A DNA stretch of 54,934 nt, from assembly GCF_002994615.1 (NCBI RefSeq), contig NZ_PVNK01000214.1, forward strand, positions 1-54,934, read 5' to 3'. Below the pieces are notes generated by a model that saw only the letters and a program-made list of their open reading frames with translations, made no database searches and was not told the origin of the DNA. Shown one piece after another: positions 26,726 through 40,512 of this stretch (within the stretch, counting starts at the first letter, position 1; every line of letters begins with the position of its first letter). Origin of the DNA: Enhygromyxa salina. Lineage in GTDB: Bacteria > Myxococcota_A > Polyangia > Nannocystales > Nannocystaceae. The position numbers and the translations under genes were made by a program.

Positions 26726-28195
26726 TCAGCTCTCGGGATCCGTGTACATCGACACCCCGCGGATGTCCTCGCGCAGCTGCAGGGGCTGGCGCAGCGAGGG
26801 CAGCACGCGCTGCTCGCAATCCCTTCGCTCGCACAGCCGACAGGTCACCCCGACGCTCAGCATCCCGTCCTCCTCGTCGAGGTCGACGCCGTCGGCGTAG
26901 ACGAGCTCGTGGGCGTACTCGAGCGGACACCCGAGCCCGACGGCGAGGGTCGCCCGGTGGGCGCCGTAGCCCCCGCGACCGTGGGCGACCGTGCGCGCGA
27001 CACAGAAGAATTTGTCGCCGTCGGGCATGATCGAGGTCTGGACCCGGATCAGCCCGGGGGTCTGGAACGCCCGAAACACGTTCCAGCGCGGGCAGGCCCC
27101 GGAGAAGCGGGCAAAGCGAATGCCCGAGCCCGAGAAGCGCTTCGAGATGTTGCCCGCGATGTCGACCCGCAGCATGTGGAAGGGCACGCCCTCGGCCTCG
27201 GGGCGGCGCAAGGTGGTGAGGCGATGGCAGACCTGCTCGAAGCTGGTCCCGAACCGGTTCGAGAGCAGCTCGACGTCGTAGCGCTGCGACTTCGCCGAGC
27301 GCACGAAGCTGTCGTAGGGCATGAGCACGGCCCCGGCGAAGTAGTTGGCCAGGACCAGGCGCGCGAGCGTGCGCGAGCTCGACGAGCTCAGCCCCGGCTC
27401 GTCGTCGGTCAGGCGCTCGAGCACGTCGTGGTGGCAGATCAGCGCGACCTGGGCCGCGAGCTGAAAATTCCGACTCGAGGGCGGCAGCGCCTCGGACAGG
27501 CTGATGCGGCGAAGATCGCTATCGTAGCGCCGAACAATTCGCTGCTCGCCAGCCGAGAGCTGCACGCCGATGCCCCGGCGCCCCAGCCACTCGGCCATGC
27601 CCGCGAACCGAGCCCCGCGCTTGAGCTTGGCGTCGACCCACAGCGCCTCGGCGAGCTCCTCGAGCTCGTCGAAGTAGTTCATGTGGCGCTGGATGAAGTC
27701 GTTGACCTCCTCCGAGGGCAGCGCGTCGGCCCGCAAGCTCCGGGTCGGGTCGATCCCGCTCGCGCCCCCGGCCTGGCTCTCCTGGTGCGCGTAGCTGTCT
27801 TCGGCGAGCTCGGCGAGGGTCTCTCGCGCCCGACGAAACTGCTCGTAGAGGGTCAGCACGGCCCGAGCGATCGCGGGCGAGCTGCTCGCAAGCTCGCGGA
27901 CGTCGGCCGAGTTGAGCTCGTGCTCCTCGAACACCGGATCCGAGAAGGCCTCGAGCAGGTGCGCCGCGGTCCGGCGATCGTCGTCAGCCGCGAAGTCGCT
28001 GAGCTCGAGGCCGAACTCCTGGGCGAGCTTGATCAGCAAGGTCGCCGTCAGCGGGCGCTGGTTGTGCTCGATGAGGTTGAGGTAGCTCGCCGAGATGCCG
28101 AGGCGCCGGGCGAGCTCGGCCTGGGTCAGGTTTCGTCCCCGGCGCTTATTACGCACCTTGGACCCGAGGTTGCTGTTGACGGACGCCGCCGACAC
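26726..28195 (-). CDS. RamB/ScfR-type transcriptional regulator (HTH-XRE, IrrE-like, DUF2083)
   Basis: The 489-residue protein starts with an XRE helix-turn-helix (about 10-66: LTQAELARRLGISASYLNLI). A middle IrrE/ImmA-like region follows, then a C-terminal DUF2083-like domain (FARFSGACPRWNVFRAFQTPG) with a Cys cluster (CRLCERRDCEQR). In Corynebacterium and Mycobacterium, RamB of this family controls glyoxylate-cycle and acetate genes. Here the gene is divergent from aceB-aceA, which strongly supports the same role. The IrrE-type HExxH zinc motif is not visible; the equivalent stretch reads LAAQVALICHHDVLERL. The start is a GTG at 28195. Confidence 0.9.
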   Translation of the reverse strand: MSAASVNSNLGSKVRNKRRGRNLTQAELARRLGISASYLNLIEHNQRPLTATLLIKLAQEFGLELSDFAADDDRRTAAHLLEAFSDPVFEEHELNSADVRELASSSPAIARAVLTLYEQFRRARETLAELAEDSYAHQESQAGGASGIDPTRSLRADALPSEEVNDFIQRHMNYFDELEELAEALWVDAKLKRGARFAGMAEWLGRRGIGVQLSAGEQRIVRRYDSDLRRISLSEALPPSSRNFQLAAQVALICHHDVLERLTDDEPGLSSSSSRTLARLVLANYFAGAVLMPYDSFVRSAKSQRYDVELLSNRFGTSFEQVCHRLTTLRRPEAEGVPFHMLRVDIAGNISKRFSGSGIRFARFSGACPRWNVFRAFQTPGLIRVQTSIMPDGDKFFCVARTVAHGRGGYGAHRATLAVGLGCPLEYAHELVYADGVDLDEEDGMLSVGVTCRLCERRDCEQRVLPSLRQPLQLREDIRGVSMYTDPES

Positions 28196-28249
28196 CCCCG
28201 GAGCGTAGTCCGCCGCAGCTCGTCCGGGCTAGCGCGCGAAGCTAGAAAA

Positions 28250-28360
28250 TTTACAAGCATTACAGATTTACTCGACTTCTGAGATTCCCATTTACAGCTA
28301 CAACTACTTGAAAACACTAATCTTATTGATCTGAACAGCGTCAACCATATGCTCTGTAAA
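28250..28360. promoter_or_regulatory. AT-rich intergenic operator candidate with TTTACA boxes
   Basis: This AT-rich stretch lies between the regulator and aceB. It contains TTTACAA at 28250, TTTACAG at 28291 and its inverted match CTGTAAA at 28354-28360, which abuts the aceB ATG. The boxes are plausible binding sites for the divergent RamB-type regulator or for global control of acetate use. Confidence 0.5.
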
Positions 28361-28361
28361 C

Positions 28362-31258
<2,897 letters not shown>

Positions 31259-31301
31259 GCCGGACGGGCGAGCGAGTCCGCCCAGCGGGCTCGCGCCCCG
31301 C

Positions 31302-31715
31302 TCAGCCCTGGGGATCCAACACCACGTCCCTGATCGGCTGCACGTTCACGCCCGCCGGGTAGGCCTAGGCCTACCCGGCGGGCAGTTGCCGTTGAGCTGG
31401 AAGTCGCCGCTGGTCAGATCGAAGCAGGTCCACTCGTAGTCACTGCCCAGCTGCGGCCCCCCGGACCGGCGGGCTCATCTGCTCGGCCTGCTCCGAGTAC
31501 GAGGTCCCGACCGGGACCTGCATGCCCGAGTGCCCACCCATCAGCCCGAGCGGCTTGTCGCTCTGGATGATGCTGCCGGTCAGCTCGATGGCTTGGATGA
31601 ACTGCGCGTGCTCGCCCCGCGTCGAGCTCGAACTGCAGGCCCCGAGCGGAATCGAACCGTGAGAATCCTCAGCAGTTGAGGTGCGATCGTTCAGCCAGAA
31701 ATCCCAACAGATCAT
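31302..31715 (-). pseudogene. Remnant of an IgGFc-binding-like surface protein
   Basis: The minus strand reads IELTGSIIQSDKPLGLMGGH near 31590-31540, which resembles the N-terminal IgGFc-binding domain of myxobacterial and eukaryotic surface proteins. The frame then breaks. A second frame gives SDYEWTCFDLTSGDFQLNGN, and a third gives VNVQPIRDVVLDPQG before the stop at 31302. A palindrome sits at the last break. There is no start or signal peptide. The region is best read as a truncated, frameshifted relic. Confidence 0.6.
31350..31383. repeat. Perfect 34-bp palindrome
   Basis: The two 17-base arms are exact inverted copies centred on CCTAGG between 31366 and 31367. There is no T-run beside it. 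It interrupts the reading frame of the IgGFc-like remnant and lies downstream of aceA. Confidence 0.95.
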
Positions 31716-31730
31716 CCGGAGCCCGCACCT

Positions 31731-32126
31731 ATGAATTCGATGTCGGAGATGATGCTGATCGAAGAGACGGCGGAGCGCGCAAGCGCCCAGTTAAGCGCGT
31801 TTTTGACCCTCGTGCGCCTCAGCTTCGAGGCGGGCGAGACCGAGGCCCGAACGATCGCGCGGGAGACTGACTACGTCATCGATCCCGAGGCTGCCTGCTA
31901 CTTCGACGAGGCCCGGTCGCTGCTCCTGCGTGCGGTCCCAAACCTGGGTTTGGCGCTGATGGCCCTCGACCTGGCCGCGAGCCGCGAACCTGAGTGCTAC
32001 GGATCAACCTTGATCGGCGTCCGCGAGCTGCTGCTGCAGGGCGCTCGCGACACGGCGGCCGCCGAGCTCGCCGAGGCCGCCGAGCAGGGGCCACCGCAGC
32101 TGCCTCTGGTCCGCTCGGTCAGCTGA
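31731..32126 (+). CDS. Hypothetical protein, helical
   Basis: I do not recognise the family. The 131-residue product begins MNSMSEMMLIEETAERA, has no signal peptide or membrane segment, and looks all-helical with acidic composition. A GGAG lies about nine bases before the ATG at 31731. It has one Cys near residue 56 (EAACYFDEAR). The codon third positions fit a real gene. It stands between the IgGFc-like remnant and the VWA lipoprotein on the other strand, so context gives no role. Confidence 0.6.
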   Translation: MNSMSEMMLIEETAERASAQLSAFLTLVRLSFEAGETEARTIARETDYVIDPEAACYFDEARSLLLRAVPNLGLALMALDLAASREPECYGSTLIGVRELLLQGARDTAAAELAEAAEQGPPQLPLVRSVS

Positions 32127-32337
32127 GCAAGCCCGCGAGCCCGACCCCGATCGAGGCCCGACCCGCGTCGAGCTCAGCTTGCGCAGCGCTTCGTTGAGCT
32201 CGAAGCGGGTCGAGCCTCGCTCGGCGCCCGCCCTCGGTGGGGCTGAACCCACACGCGAAGCCGAAGCCCGGCCAGCGCCGCGCTCGGCTCGTCGCACATG
32301 GCGCGAACATCTCACGCCATGTACGCGGGCCGACCGG
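32127..32337. other. Convergent intergenic region
   Basis: 211 bases lie between two converging genes. Fragments such as ELDAGRASIGVGLAGLLS on the minus strand look protein-like but lack a start. I see no terminator. Confidence 0.35.
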
Positions 32338-33582
32338 TCAGCCGGGCGGGGGGCAGCCGTACTTGCCGTCGAAGGTCGCGGCGCCGTTCTTGAAGTCGGT
32401 GCAGTAGGTCCCGCAGAAGGTCACGATCAACCCCTCCTCGACCCAGGTCCAGCCGTCTTCGGTGTCGCAGTTGTCGATCTTGGGCACGGTCTCGCCGTCG
32501 GAGGTGAACTCGACGAAGGGGATCTGCTCCGGCGCGGGCGGGCCCTCTTCGGTCATCGTCAGGTCGATCTCGCAGCTCGTGACGTTGCCGAGGATCTCCT
32601 CGAGCGCGGCCAGGAGCTCGTCTTGGTTGGTGGCGTTGAAGAACTTCTCGGTGTCCATGCCACCGTTCTTGGGCGCGCCACCAGCGAGCGCGACGTCGTT
32701 GAGGCGCTCGAAGGGGTTGGCCTCGGGCGCGCCGTCAGCTCCGGCGCCGACGAGCTCGTCGATGATGTCGATGCCGACGACGAAGGTCGTGATGTTGTCG
32801 TTCATGAACGCGGCCTCGACCGTGGTCGGGAGCGTCTCGTCGTAGGACTCGATGTAGTCCGGGAAGGGCAGGTCCGTGTTGCAGTTGGCCGCGCCGTCGG
32901 TGACGAGCAGGATGTAGCGCTCGAGGTTGGGGTTCGAGTCGAGGAGGTGGTTGATGGCCGAGTTGATGCCCTTGGTCGCTGGCGTGCCGCCCTCGATGTC
33001 TTCGCTGGTGGCGTCCGGACCGGGGATCGCCGCGAGGACCTCCGCCGCGTTGTCGAGCGCGACGCCGACCTCGGGGGTCCCGGAGACCGTGCACGAGGTG
33101 ATGTCGTAGCAAGGGTGCGGATCGCAGGCGTCGGCCGACGGGAAGCGCTGAATGCCGGCGTACATCGCCGGACCGAAATTGGACATGACCGAGTCGACGA
33201 CGCCGTGCAGTGAGAACCACCGGGTCACGTCCGGCGTCATCTCGTCGAGGTCGTGGTCCCAGTTGTTCGCCGGGCTGACCATGCTGCCCGAGGCGTCGAC
33301 CACGAGCATGACGTTGGGCGGCACGTACTCCGGGATGATCGAGACCTCGCCGCAGTCCGGGCCGTCATCGTCTCCGTCGCCGGAGTCGCCGTCGCCGGGG
33401 TCGCCGTCGCCGTCACCGGCGTCACCGTCGCCGGAGTCGCCGTCGCCGTCGCCCGAGGTCCCGAAGGTGGTGATTCCGGTGGAGTCGTTCTCCTCTTCGC
33501 CGCCCCCTGGGGGGGTGCTCGGACAACCAGTGAGGGCCGCCGCGAGGGGCAGCGTGACGCAAATCAGCATGCTACGGTTCAT
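32338..33582 (-). CDS. VWA domain lipoprotein with Gly-Asp linker
   Basis: The 414-residue protein has a lipobox (LAAALTGC), a Gly-Asp linker (residues about 44-75) and a von Willebrand A domain at about 85-340. The MIDAS residues are in VMLVVDASGSM, with later TPATKGINSAINH and ILLVTDGAANCN. Cys pairs (CDPHPCYDITSC and CGTYCTD) suggest disulfides outside the cell. The C-terminal region (TMTEEGPPAPEQIPFVEF onwards) is family-specific. It is a surface protein that probably binds a protein ligand through a metal site. It stands alone; the upstream 259 bases should hold its promoter. Confidence 0.88.
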   Translation of the reverse strand: MNRSMLICVTLPLAAALTGCPSTPPGGGEEENDSTGITTFGTSGDGDGDSGDGDAGDGDGDPGDGDSGDGDDDGPDCGEVSIIPEYVPPNVMLVVDASGSMVSPANNWDHDLDEMTPDVTRWFSLHGVVDSVMSNFGPAMYAGIQRFPSADACDPHPCYDITSCTVSGTPEVGVALDNAAEVLAAIPGPDATSEDIEGGTPATKGINSAINHLLDSNPNLERYILLVTDGAANCNTDLPFPDYIESYDETLPTTVEAAFMNDNITTFVVGIDIIDELVGAGADGAPEANPFERLNDVALAGGAPKNGGMDTEKFFNATNQDELLAALEEILGNVTSCEIDLTMTEEGPPAPEQIPFVEFTSDGETVPKIDNCDTEDGWTWVEEGLIVTFCGTYCTDFKNGAATFDGKYGCPPPG

Positions 33583-33841
33583 CGCTTCTCAAGCTCCTTG
33601 ATCGTAAGTCGCATCGTCAGCACAGGGCTCCCAGGGCTTCGACACCAGCTGGACCGGGCTTTCTGCCGGCCTGTCGAATTCTGATGGCTGGCGGGCAGAA
33701 ACGCCACCCCTTGGCCGTCGCTGAGCATCGTGGGAACCACGCTGACTCAGACACCATACCCGATCGGGCCCCAAGATGTCGCCCGCTTCGCCTACGCCAT
33801 CACCATCCAAATAGCTCGAATCGGCAGCTATGTCGGGCGTG
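33583..33841. other. Intergenic region upstream of the VWA lipoprotein
   Basis: 259 bases between two minus-strand genes. It should contain the promoter of the VWA gene. No repeat, terminator or convincing small gene was found. Confidence 0.4.
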
Positions 33842-34372
33842 TTAAAAGCGCACTCGGACCCGCACGCCCCCACCTGTCAGAGATCGTGGCGTGGCGACAG
33901 CCCCTTCACCCCAGGCCCACCCCGCGGGCGAAGGGGTCAACCACGGGCCGAGCTGCAGTCGCCGCGTCAACGGGGGGTGACGCAGCTGCGTCACTTCGCC
34001 TCGCTGCCAGCGCTGGTGTCGCTGACGGCGAGATGCGCCGATCGCCAGGTAGACGATCCCGGTCCCAATCATCAAGCTGCCCTCGCCGATGCCGACGAAA
34101 CCGTAGGTACGCAGCGAGCTGCAGTCTGCGTCGGCGGAGATCGGGCACAGGTCGGGACGCCCGGCCATCCACAGCGACAACGCCGCGGCGCCGGCTCGCA
34201 GCAACCCGAGGGAAAAGAGCACCGAGCCGATCGTCAGCTCGTCGTCGCCGTCGGCGGGCTCGCGCTCACGCTCGCGCTGCTCCCCCATCGTCCAGTAGCC
34301 ACCGGGCGGAGCCTCGCTCGGCGGCGCCGAGATCGTCCCGGCGAGCAGTAGGTTGGCCACGAACAACGCCAC
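33842..34372 (-). CDS. Small exported membrane protein, uncharacterised
   Basis: From the GTG at 34372 the product is 176 residues: a signal-like N-terminus (ALFVANLLLAGTISA), a short acidic segment (REREREPADGDDE), two hydrophobic helices (IGSVLFSLGLLRAGAAALSL and GSLMIGTGIVYLAIGA) and a strand-rich end LTGGGVRVRVRF. The terminal Phe and alternating residues hint at an outer-membrane or envelope protein. The frame is open to 34582, but that start would run into the clpB promoter. It is divergent from clpB, with no functional link evident. Confidence 0.6.
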   Translation of the reverse strand: MALFVANLLLAGTISAPPSEAPPGGYWTMGEQREREREPADGDDELTIGSVLFSLGLLRAGAAALSLWMAGRPDLCPISADADCSSLRTYGFVGIGEGSLMIGTGIVYLAIGASRRQRHQRWQRGEVTQLRHPPLTRRLQLGPWLTPSPAGWAWGEGAVATPRSLTGGGVRVRVRF

Positions 34373-34587
34373 GTCCGCGCGAGGATGGACGCGCCCACGG
34401 CCGAAGGCAAAACCAGCGCCGCGCGTCAGGTCACGGCTCGGTCCTCGCGCGAGCGGCCTGCGGACCTTGCGTCGCCAGCGACGATGACCACCTTCGAAGC
34501 CGAACAGCAGACGCCTGTCCACACCACCGCACACGCCCTCCGCGGGCGCCCCGCGCCCGGATGGGCGCAGAGAGAGAGACAACCAAC

Positions 34588-37275
<2,688 letters not shown>

Positions 37276-37285
37276 GCCAAGGTCA

Positions 37286-37433
37286 CAGTCTCCCAGGACC
37301 TAGGGGCCGAGCGCAGCGAGGTTGTCGGGCCGCAGGCCCGAGTCAGGAGACGTTAGAAACAGTCTCCCAGGACCTGGGGGCCGAGCGCAGCGAGGTTGTC
37401 GGGCCGCAGGCCCGAGTCTTGGAGACGATAGAG
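37286..37433. repeat. Two 74-bp tandem units with hairpin potential after clpB
   Basis: Units begin at 37286 and 37360 and are nearly identical. Each starts GTCTCC and ends near GGAGAC, giving an outer inverted repeat, and each contains CGGGCCGCAGGCCCG, a perfect six-base stem with a three-base loop. They lie 11 bases after the clpB stop and may act as a terminator or mRNA end, though no T-run follows. Confidence 0.85.
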
Positions 37434-37459
37434 ACTGGGCCAAAGTCACTGGGCCGAGG

Positions 37460-38311
37460 TCAGTCCGGGGCCACGATCACGAGGTCGATGGCGGTCCCGG
37501 GCTGGACCTCCGAGCCCTGCCTCGGGCTCTGGGACAGGACCCGCCGGCTGCTCAGCTCCTCGTCTTCGCGCTCGCGGACCGAGCCGACCGACAGGCCGGC
37601 CGACTCGAGCTGCTTGCGGGCGCGATCGAACGACATGCCCAGGACCCGGGGGACCTCGACGGTGCCGCTTTGCTCGGGCGCCGCAGGGGTCCCCGCGGTC
37701 TCGGCGGCCTCACCCTCGGGCTCGCCGGACACGACGAGGCGGACGAGCGAGCCCTTCTCGCTCTTGCTGCCCGCGTTGGGCTCTTGGCGCAGCACCGTCC
37801 CGGCCGCCTCGCTCGCGGCCTCTCGCTCGGGCGAGGGGACCTCGAAGCCGGCCTCGACGAGGGCCTCGGTCGCGTCCGTCGCCGACTTGCCGATCACGCT
37901 CGGGACCGTGACCATCTCGGGCGCGGCCGCGACGACGACGCGGATCTCCTTGGTTTGGAGCGGCGCGCCGCCAGACGGGATCTGCGAGAGGATCGTGCCC
38001 GGCTCGACGGTCGTGTCGACCCGCTGGCTGTCCTCGATGATCACGATACTCTGGGCCCGCCAGCGGTCCCGTGCCCCGCGCAGGTCGAGGCCCTGGAGGT
38101 TGGGCGCGGTCATCTGCCCCGAAGCTGGCTGCGGCTGGACTGGCTGGACGCCGGGGGCTTGTTGGGCGGGCGCCTCGGCCTGCGGCTTCGGGCCGGCGGG
38201 CTCCTGCATCTTCATCATGAACGGCCCGAGCGCAAACAGCACCGCCACCGAGGTCACGAGCGCGATCAAGAAGATCTTGAGGTAGTCCTGCACGGTGCTG
38301 CCCGAGTCCAA
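37460..38311 (-). CDS. PASTA domain membrane protein
   Basis: The 283-residue product has one N-terminal membrane helix (LKIFLIALVTSVAVLFALG), a Pro/Gln/Ala-rich linker, and three PASTA repeats: APNLQGLDLRGARDRW, VPSVIGKSATDATEALVEAG and VPRVLGMSFDRARKQLESAG. PASTA repeats bind peptidoglycan or muropeptides, usually on kinases or penicillin-binding proteins, but here there is no catalytic domain. The start is uncertain: TTG at 38311 has GGAAG eight bases upstream; GTG at 38320 or 38293 are alternatives. It is divergent from the DedA-family gene. Confidence 0.85.
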   Translation of the reverse strand: MDSGSTVQDYLKIFLIALVTSVAVLFALGPFMMKMQEPAGPKPQAEAPAQQAPGVQPVQPQPASGQMTAPNLQGLDLRGARDRWRAQSIVIIEDSQRVDTTVEPGTILSQIPSGGAPLQTKEIRVVVAAAPEMVTVPSVIGKSATDATEALVEAGFEVPSPEREAASEAAGTVLRQEPNAGSKSEKGSLVRLVVSGEPEGEAAETAGTPAAPEQSGTVEVPRVLGMSFDRARKQLESAGLSVGSVREREDEELSSRRVLSQSPRQGSEVQPGTAIDLVIVAPD

Positions 38312-38475
38312 GGGTGTCACTTCCGCGGCCGACCACGGTCGATCCGTCGCCGGTTTCAGAGTATCCCGAGAGCACCCCGATTGCGAAAAACGATCGACCG
38401 CGCCACGCGCGACACTCGCTCCGCGTTCGCACGAAGTCAGAGAAGATCGCGCGAGGCGTGCTACCGTCCCGCCCC

Positions 38476-39126
38476 GTGAGCGCCCCCGAGTCGGCCGACG
38501 CCGCGACATCCAGCCCCGAGCTCCCGGCCAAGAAGCCCAACGTCGTCAGGCGTCTCTACGACTGGGTGTTGAGCTGGGCCGAGTCTCCCTACGGCGTCGC
38601 GGCCCTGTTCTTGCTCGCCGTCGCCGAGTCGAGCTTCTTCCCGATCCCGCCCGACGTGCTGCTGATCGCCCTCGCGCTGTCGGCCCCGACCAAGGCCTTC
38701 CGCTTCGCGGCCTGGTGCACGGCCGGCTCGGTCATCGGCGGGATCCTCGGCTACTACATCGGCTTTGGGCTGTGGACCACGGTCGAGCCGATGCTGATCC
38801 CCACGGTGTTCTCCGCAGAGAAGTTCGACCAGGTCGCCGGGCTCTACAACGAGTATGGGGTCCCGATCGTGTTCGCGGCCGGGTTCACGCCGATCCCCTA
38901 CAAGGTGTTCACCGTCGCGGCGGGCGTGGCCGAGATCAACCTCCCGGCGTTCATCCTGACCAGCATCGTCGGTCGTGGGGCGCGCTTCTTCCTGGTCGCG
39001 GCCGTGATCCGTCGCTACGGCGACCAGGCCCGGGAGCTGATCGACCGCCACTTCAACCTCGTGACCCTCGCGTTCACGATCTTGCTAGTCGGCGCGTTCT
39101 TGCTGCTGAAGGTCGTTTTGCACTGA
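38476..39126 (+). CDS. DedA/VTT family membrane protein (YqaA-like)
   Basis: The 216-residue protein has the VTT (SNARE-associated) core: AESSFFPIPPDVLLIALALS, then GYYIGFGLW and the re-entrant FAAGFTPIPYKVFTVAAGVA. Four or more membrane helices are expected, with a final one at the C-terminus (FTILLVGAFLLLKVVL). The family is linked to lipid flipping and membrane homeostasis. The start is a GTG at 38476, where the preceding sequence is non-coding in character. The stop is 42 bases before the radical SAM gene on the same strand, so the two may share a transcript. Confidence 0.88.
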   Translation: MSAPESADAATSSPELPAKKPNVVRRLYDWVLSWAESPYGVAALFLLAVAESSFFPIPPDVLLIALALSAPTKAFRFAAWCTAGSVIGGILGYYIGFGLWTTVEPMLIPTVFSAEKFDQVAGLYNEYGVPIVFAAGFTPIPYKVFTVAAGVAEINLPAFILTSIVGRGARFFLVAAVIRRYGDQARELIDRHFNLVTLAFTILLVGAFLLLKVVLH

Positions 39127-39168
39127 GTCCTGGGGCGGGCGGGGCGCGCCAGCTGCTATCATCGCGGT

Positions 39169-40512
39169 ATGCGCCTCAAAGACGCACGCAAGCGACTCCC
39201 GATCGTCACCGCGCTGCCCAAGGGCCGCGGTCGGAAATTCATGACCAGCGAGGGCGCCCCACGTCCGGCCCTCGCGGTCTGGGAATTCACCCTCGCGTGT
39301 GACCACCGCTGCATCCACTGCGGCCCGCGAGCGGGCGAGGCCCGCCCCGATGAGCTCAGCACCGACGAGGCCCTGCGCCTCGTCGACGACCTCGCCGAGG
39401 CTGGGGTCGGCGAGGTCGTGCTGATCGGTGGCGAGGCCTACCTGCGCAACGACTTCATCCTGGTCATCCGGCGGATCCGCGAGCGCGGCATGAGCTGCAC
39501 GATGACGACCGGAGGCCTCGGCCTGACCAAGGCCCGAGCCGAGGCCATGGTCGAGGCCGGGATCCAGAGCGTGTCGGTCTCGATCGACGGGCTCGAGCCC
39601 GCCCACGACAAGCTCCGCAACCGCGAGGGCAGCTGGAAGCGCGCGTTCCAGGCCATGCGCAACCTCCGAGAGGCCGGCTCGAAGGTCGCGGTCAACTCGC
39701 AGATCAACCGGGTCAACTTCGGCGATCACGAGCCCCTGCTCGAGCTGATCGCCGAGGCCGGGGCCCACTCGTGGCAGCTGCAGATCACCGTCGCGCACGG
39801 CAACGCGGCCGACAACGCCGACATCATCCTCCAGCCCTACATGTTCCTCGAGCTGTTCGAGCAGCTCGACCGCATCGCCGATCGCGCGCAGGAGCTGCGC
39901 ATGCGGATCTGGCCGGCCAACAACCTCGGCTACTTCGGGCCCTTCGAGGCCAAGCTCCGCCGCCACCAGAAGCTGCACTACAAGGGCTGCTCGGCCGGGC
40001 GGACCACGATCGGGATCGAGAGCAACGGCATGCTCAAAAACTGCCCGAGCCTCGGGGGTCCGACCAACAGCGCGGGCTCGTGGCGAGAGCACGGCTTCGA
40101 CCCGATCTGGCAGGGCGCCGAAGAGATGACCTACATCCGCCGGCGGACCCTCGACGATCTGTGGGGCTACTGCCGCGAGTGCTACTACGCCGAGACCTGC
40201 ATGTCGGGTTGTACGGCCGCAAACGAGCCGCTGCTCGGGCGGCCGGGCAACAACCCCTTTTGCCACCACCGCGCGATCGAGATGGATCGCATGGGCATGC
40301 GCGAGCGGATCGAGCCGATGATCCCGGCCAAGGGCGTGCCCTTCGACAACGGGCTGTTTCGGATCATCCGCGAGTACAAGGACGAGGCCCGGCGCGAGGC
40401 AGAGGGGCCGATCGAGGTCACGCTGCCGCGGGTGTCGCGACTGGTCGAAGAGATGGGGTCGGGCCGGCCGATCCGCGACGACGAGCTGGTCGACGGATAC
40501 GCGCCTTTTTAG
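39169..40512 (+). CDS. Radical SAM / SPASM domain enzyme
   Basis: The 447-residue protein has the radical SAM CX3CX2C motif (Cys44, 48 and 51 in CDHRCIHCG), which binds a 4Fe-4S cluster and S-adenosylmethionine, and a modified GGE motif (IGGEAYLR). SVSIDGLEPAHDKLR is typical of peptide-modifying members. A C-terminal SPASM-type region has cysteines in YKGCSAGRTTIGI, LKNCPSL and CRECYYAETCMSGC, enough for extra iron-sulfur clusters. Relatives modify ribosomal peptides or proteins. A lipoprotein with a duplicated GGADYG motif is coded 681 bases downstream and is a candidate substrate. A strong terminator lies in between, at 40737. Confidence 0.9.
   Translation: MRLKDARKRLPIVTALPKGRGRKFMTSEGAPRPALAVWEFTLACDHRCIHCGPRAGEARPDELSTDEALRLVDDLAEAGVGEVVLIGGEAYLRNDFILVIRRIRERGMSCTMTTGGLGLTKARAEAMVEAGIQSVSVSIDGLEPAHDKLRNREGSWKRAFQAMRNLREAGSKVAVNSQINRVNFGDHEPLLELIAEAGAHSWQLQITVAHGNAADNADIILQPYMFLELFEQLDRIADRAQELRMRIWPANNLGYFGPFEAKLRRHQKLHYKGCSAGRTTIGIESNGMLKNCPSLGGPTNSAGSWREHGFDPIWQGAEEMTYIRRRTLDDLWGYCRECYYAETCMSGCTAANEPLLGRPGNNPFCHHRAIEMDRMGMRERIEPMIPAKGVPFDNGLFRIIREYKDEARREAEGPIEVTLPRVSRLVEEMGSGRPIRDDELVDGYAPF

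Noticed and set aside
31640..31670. GGTTCGATTCC on the minus strand, like a tRNA T-loop
   Set aside because: Only three base pairs flank the loop and no acceptor, D-arm or anticodon arm can be drawn around it.
33589..33873. 94-codon minus-strand open frame
   Set aside because: It lies mostly in the upstream region of the VWA lipoprotein, starts inside another gene, and has no family likeness or clean codon pattern.
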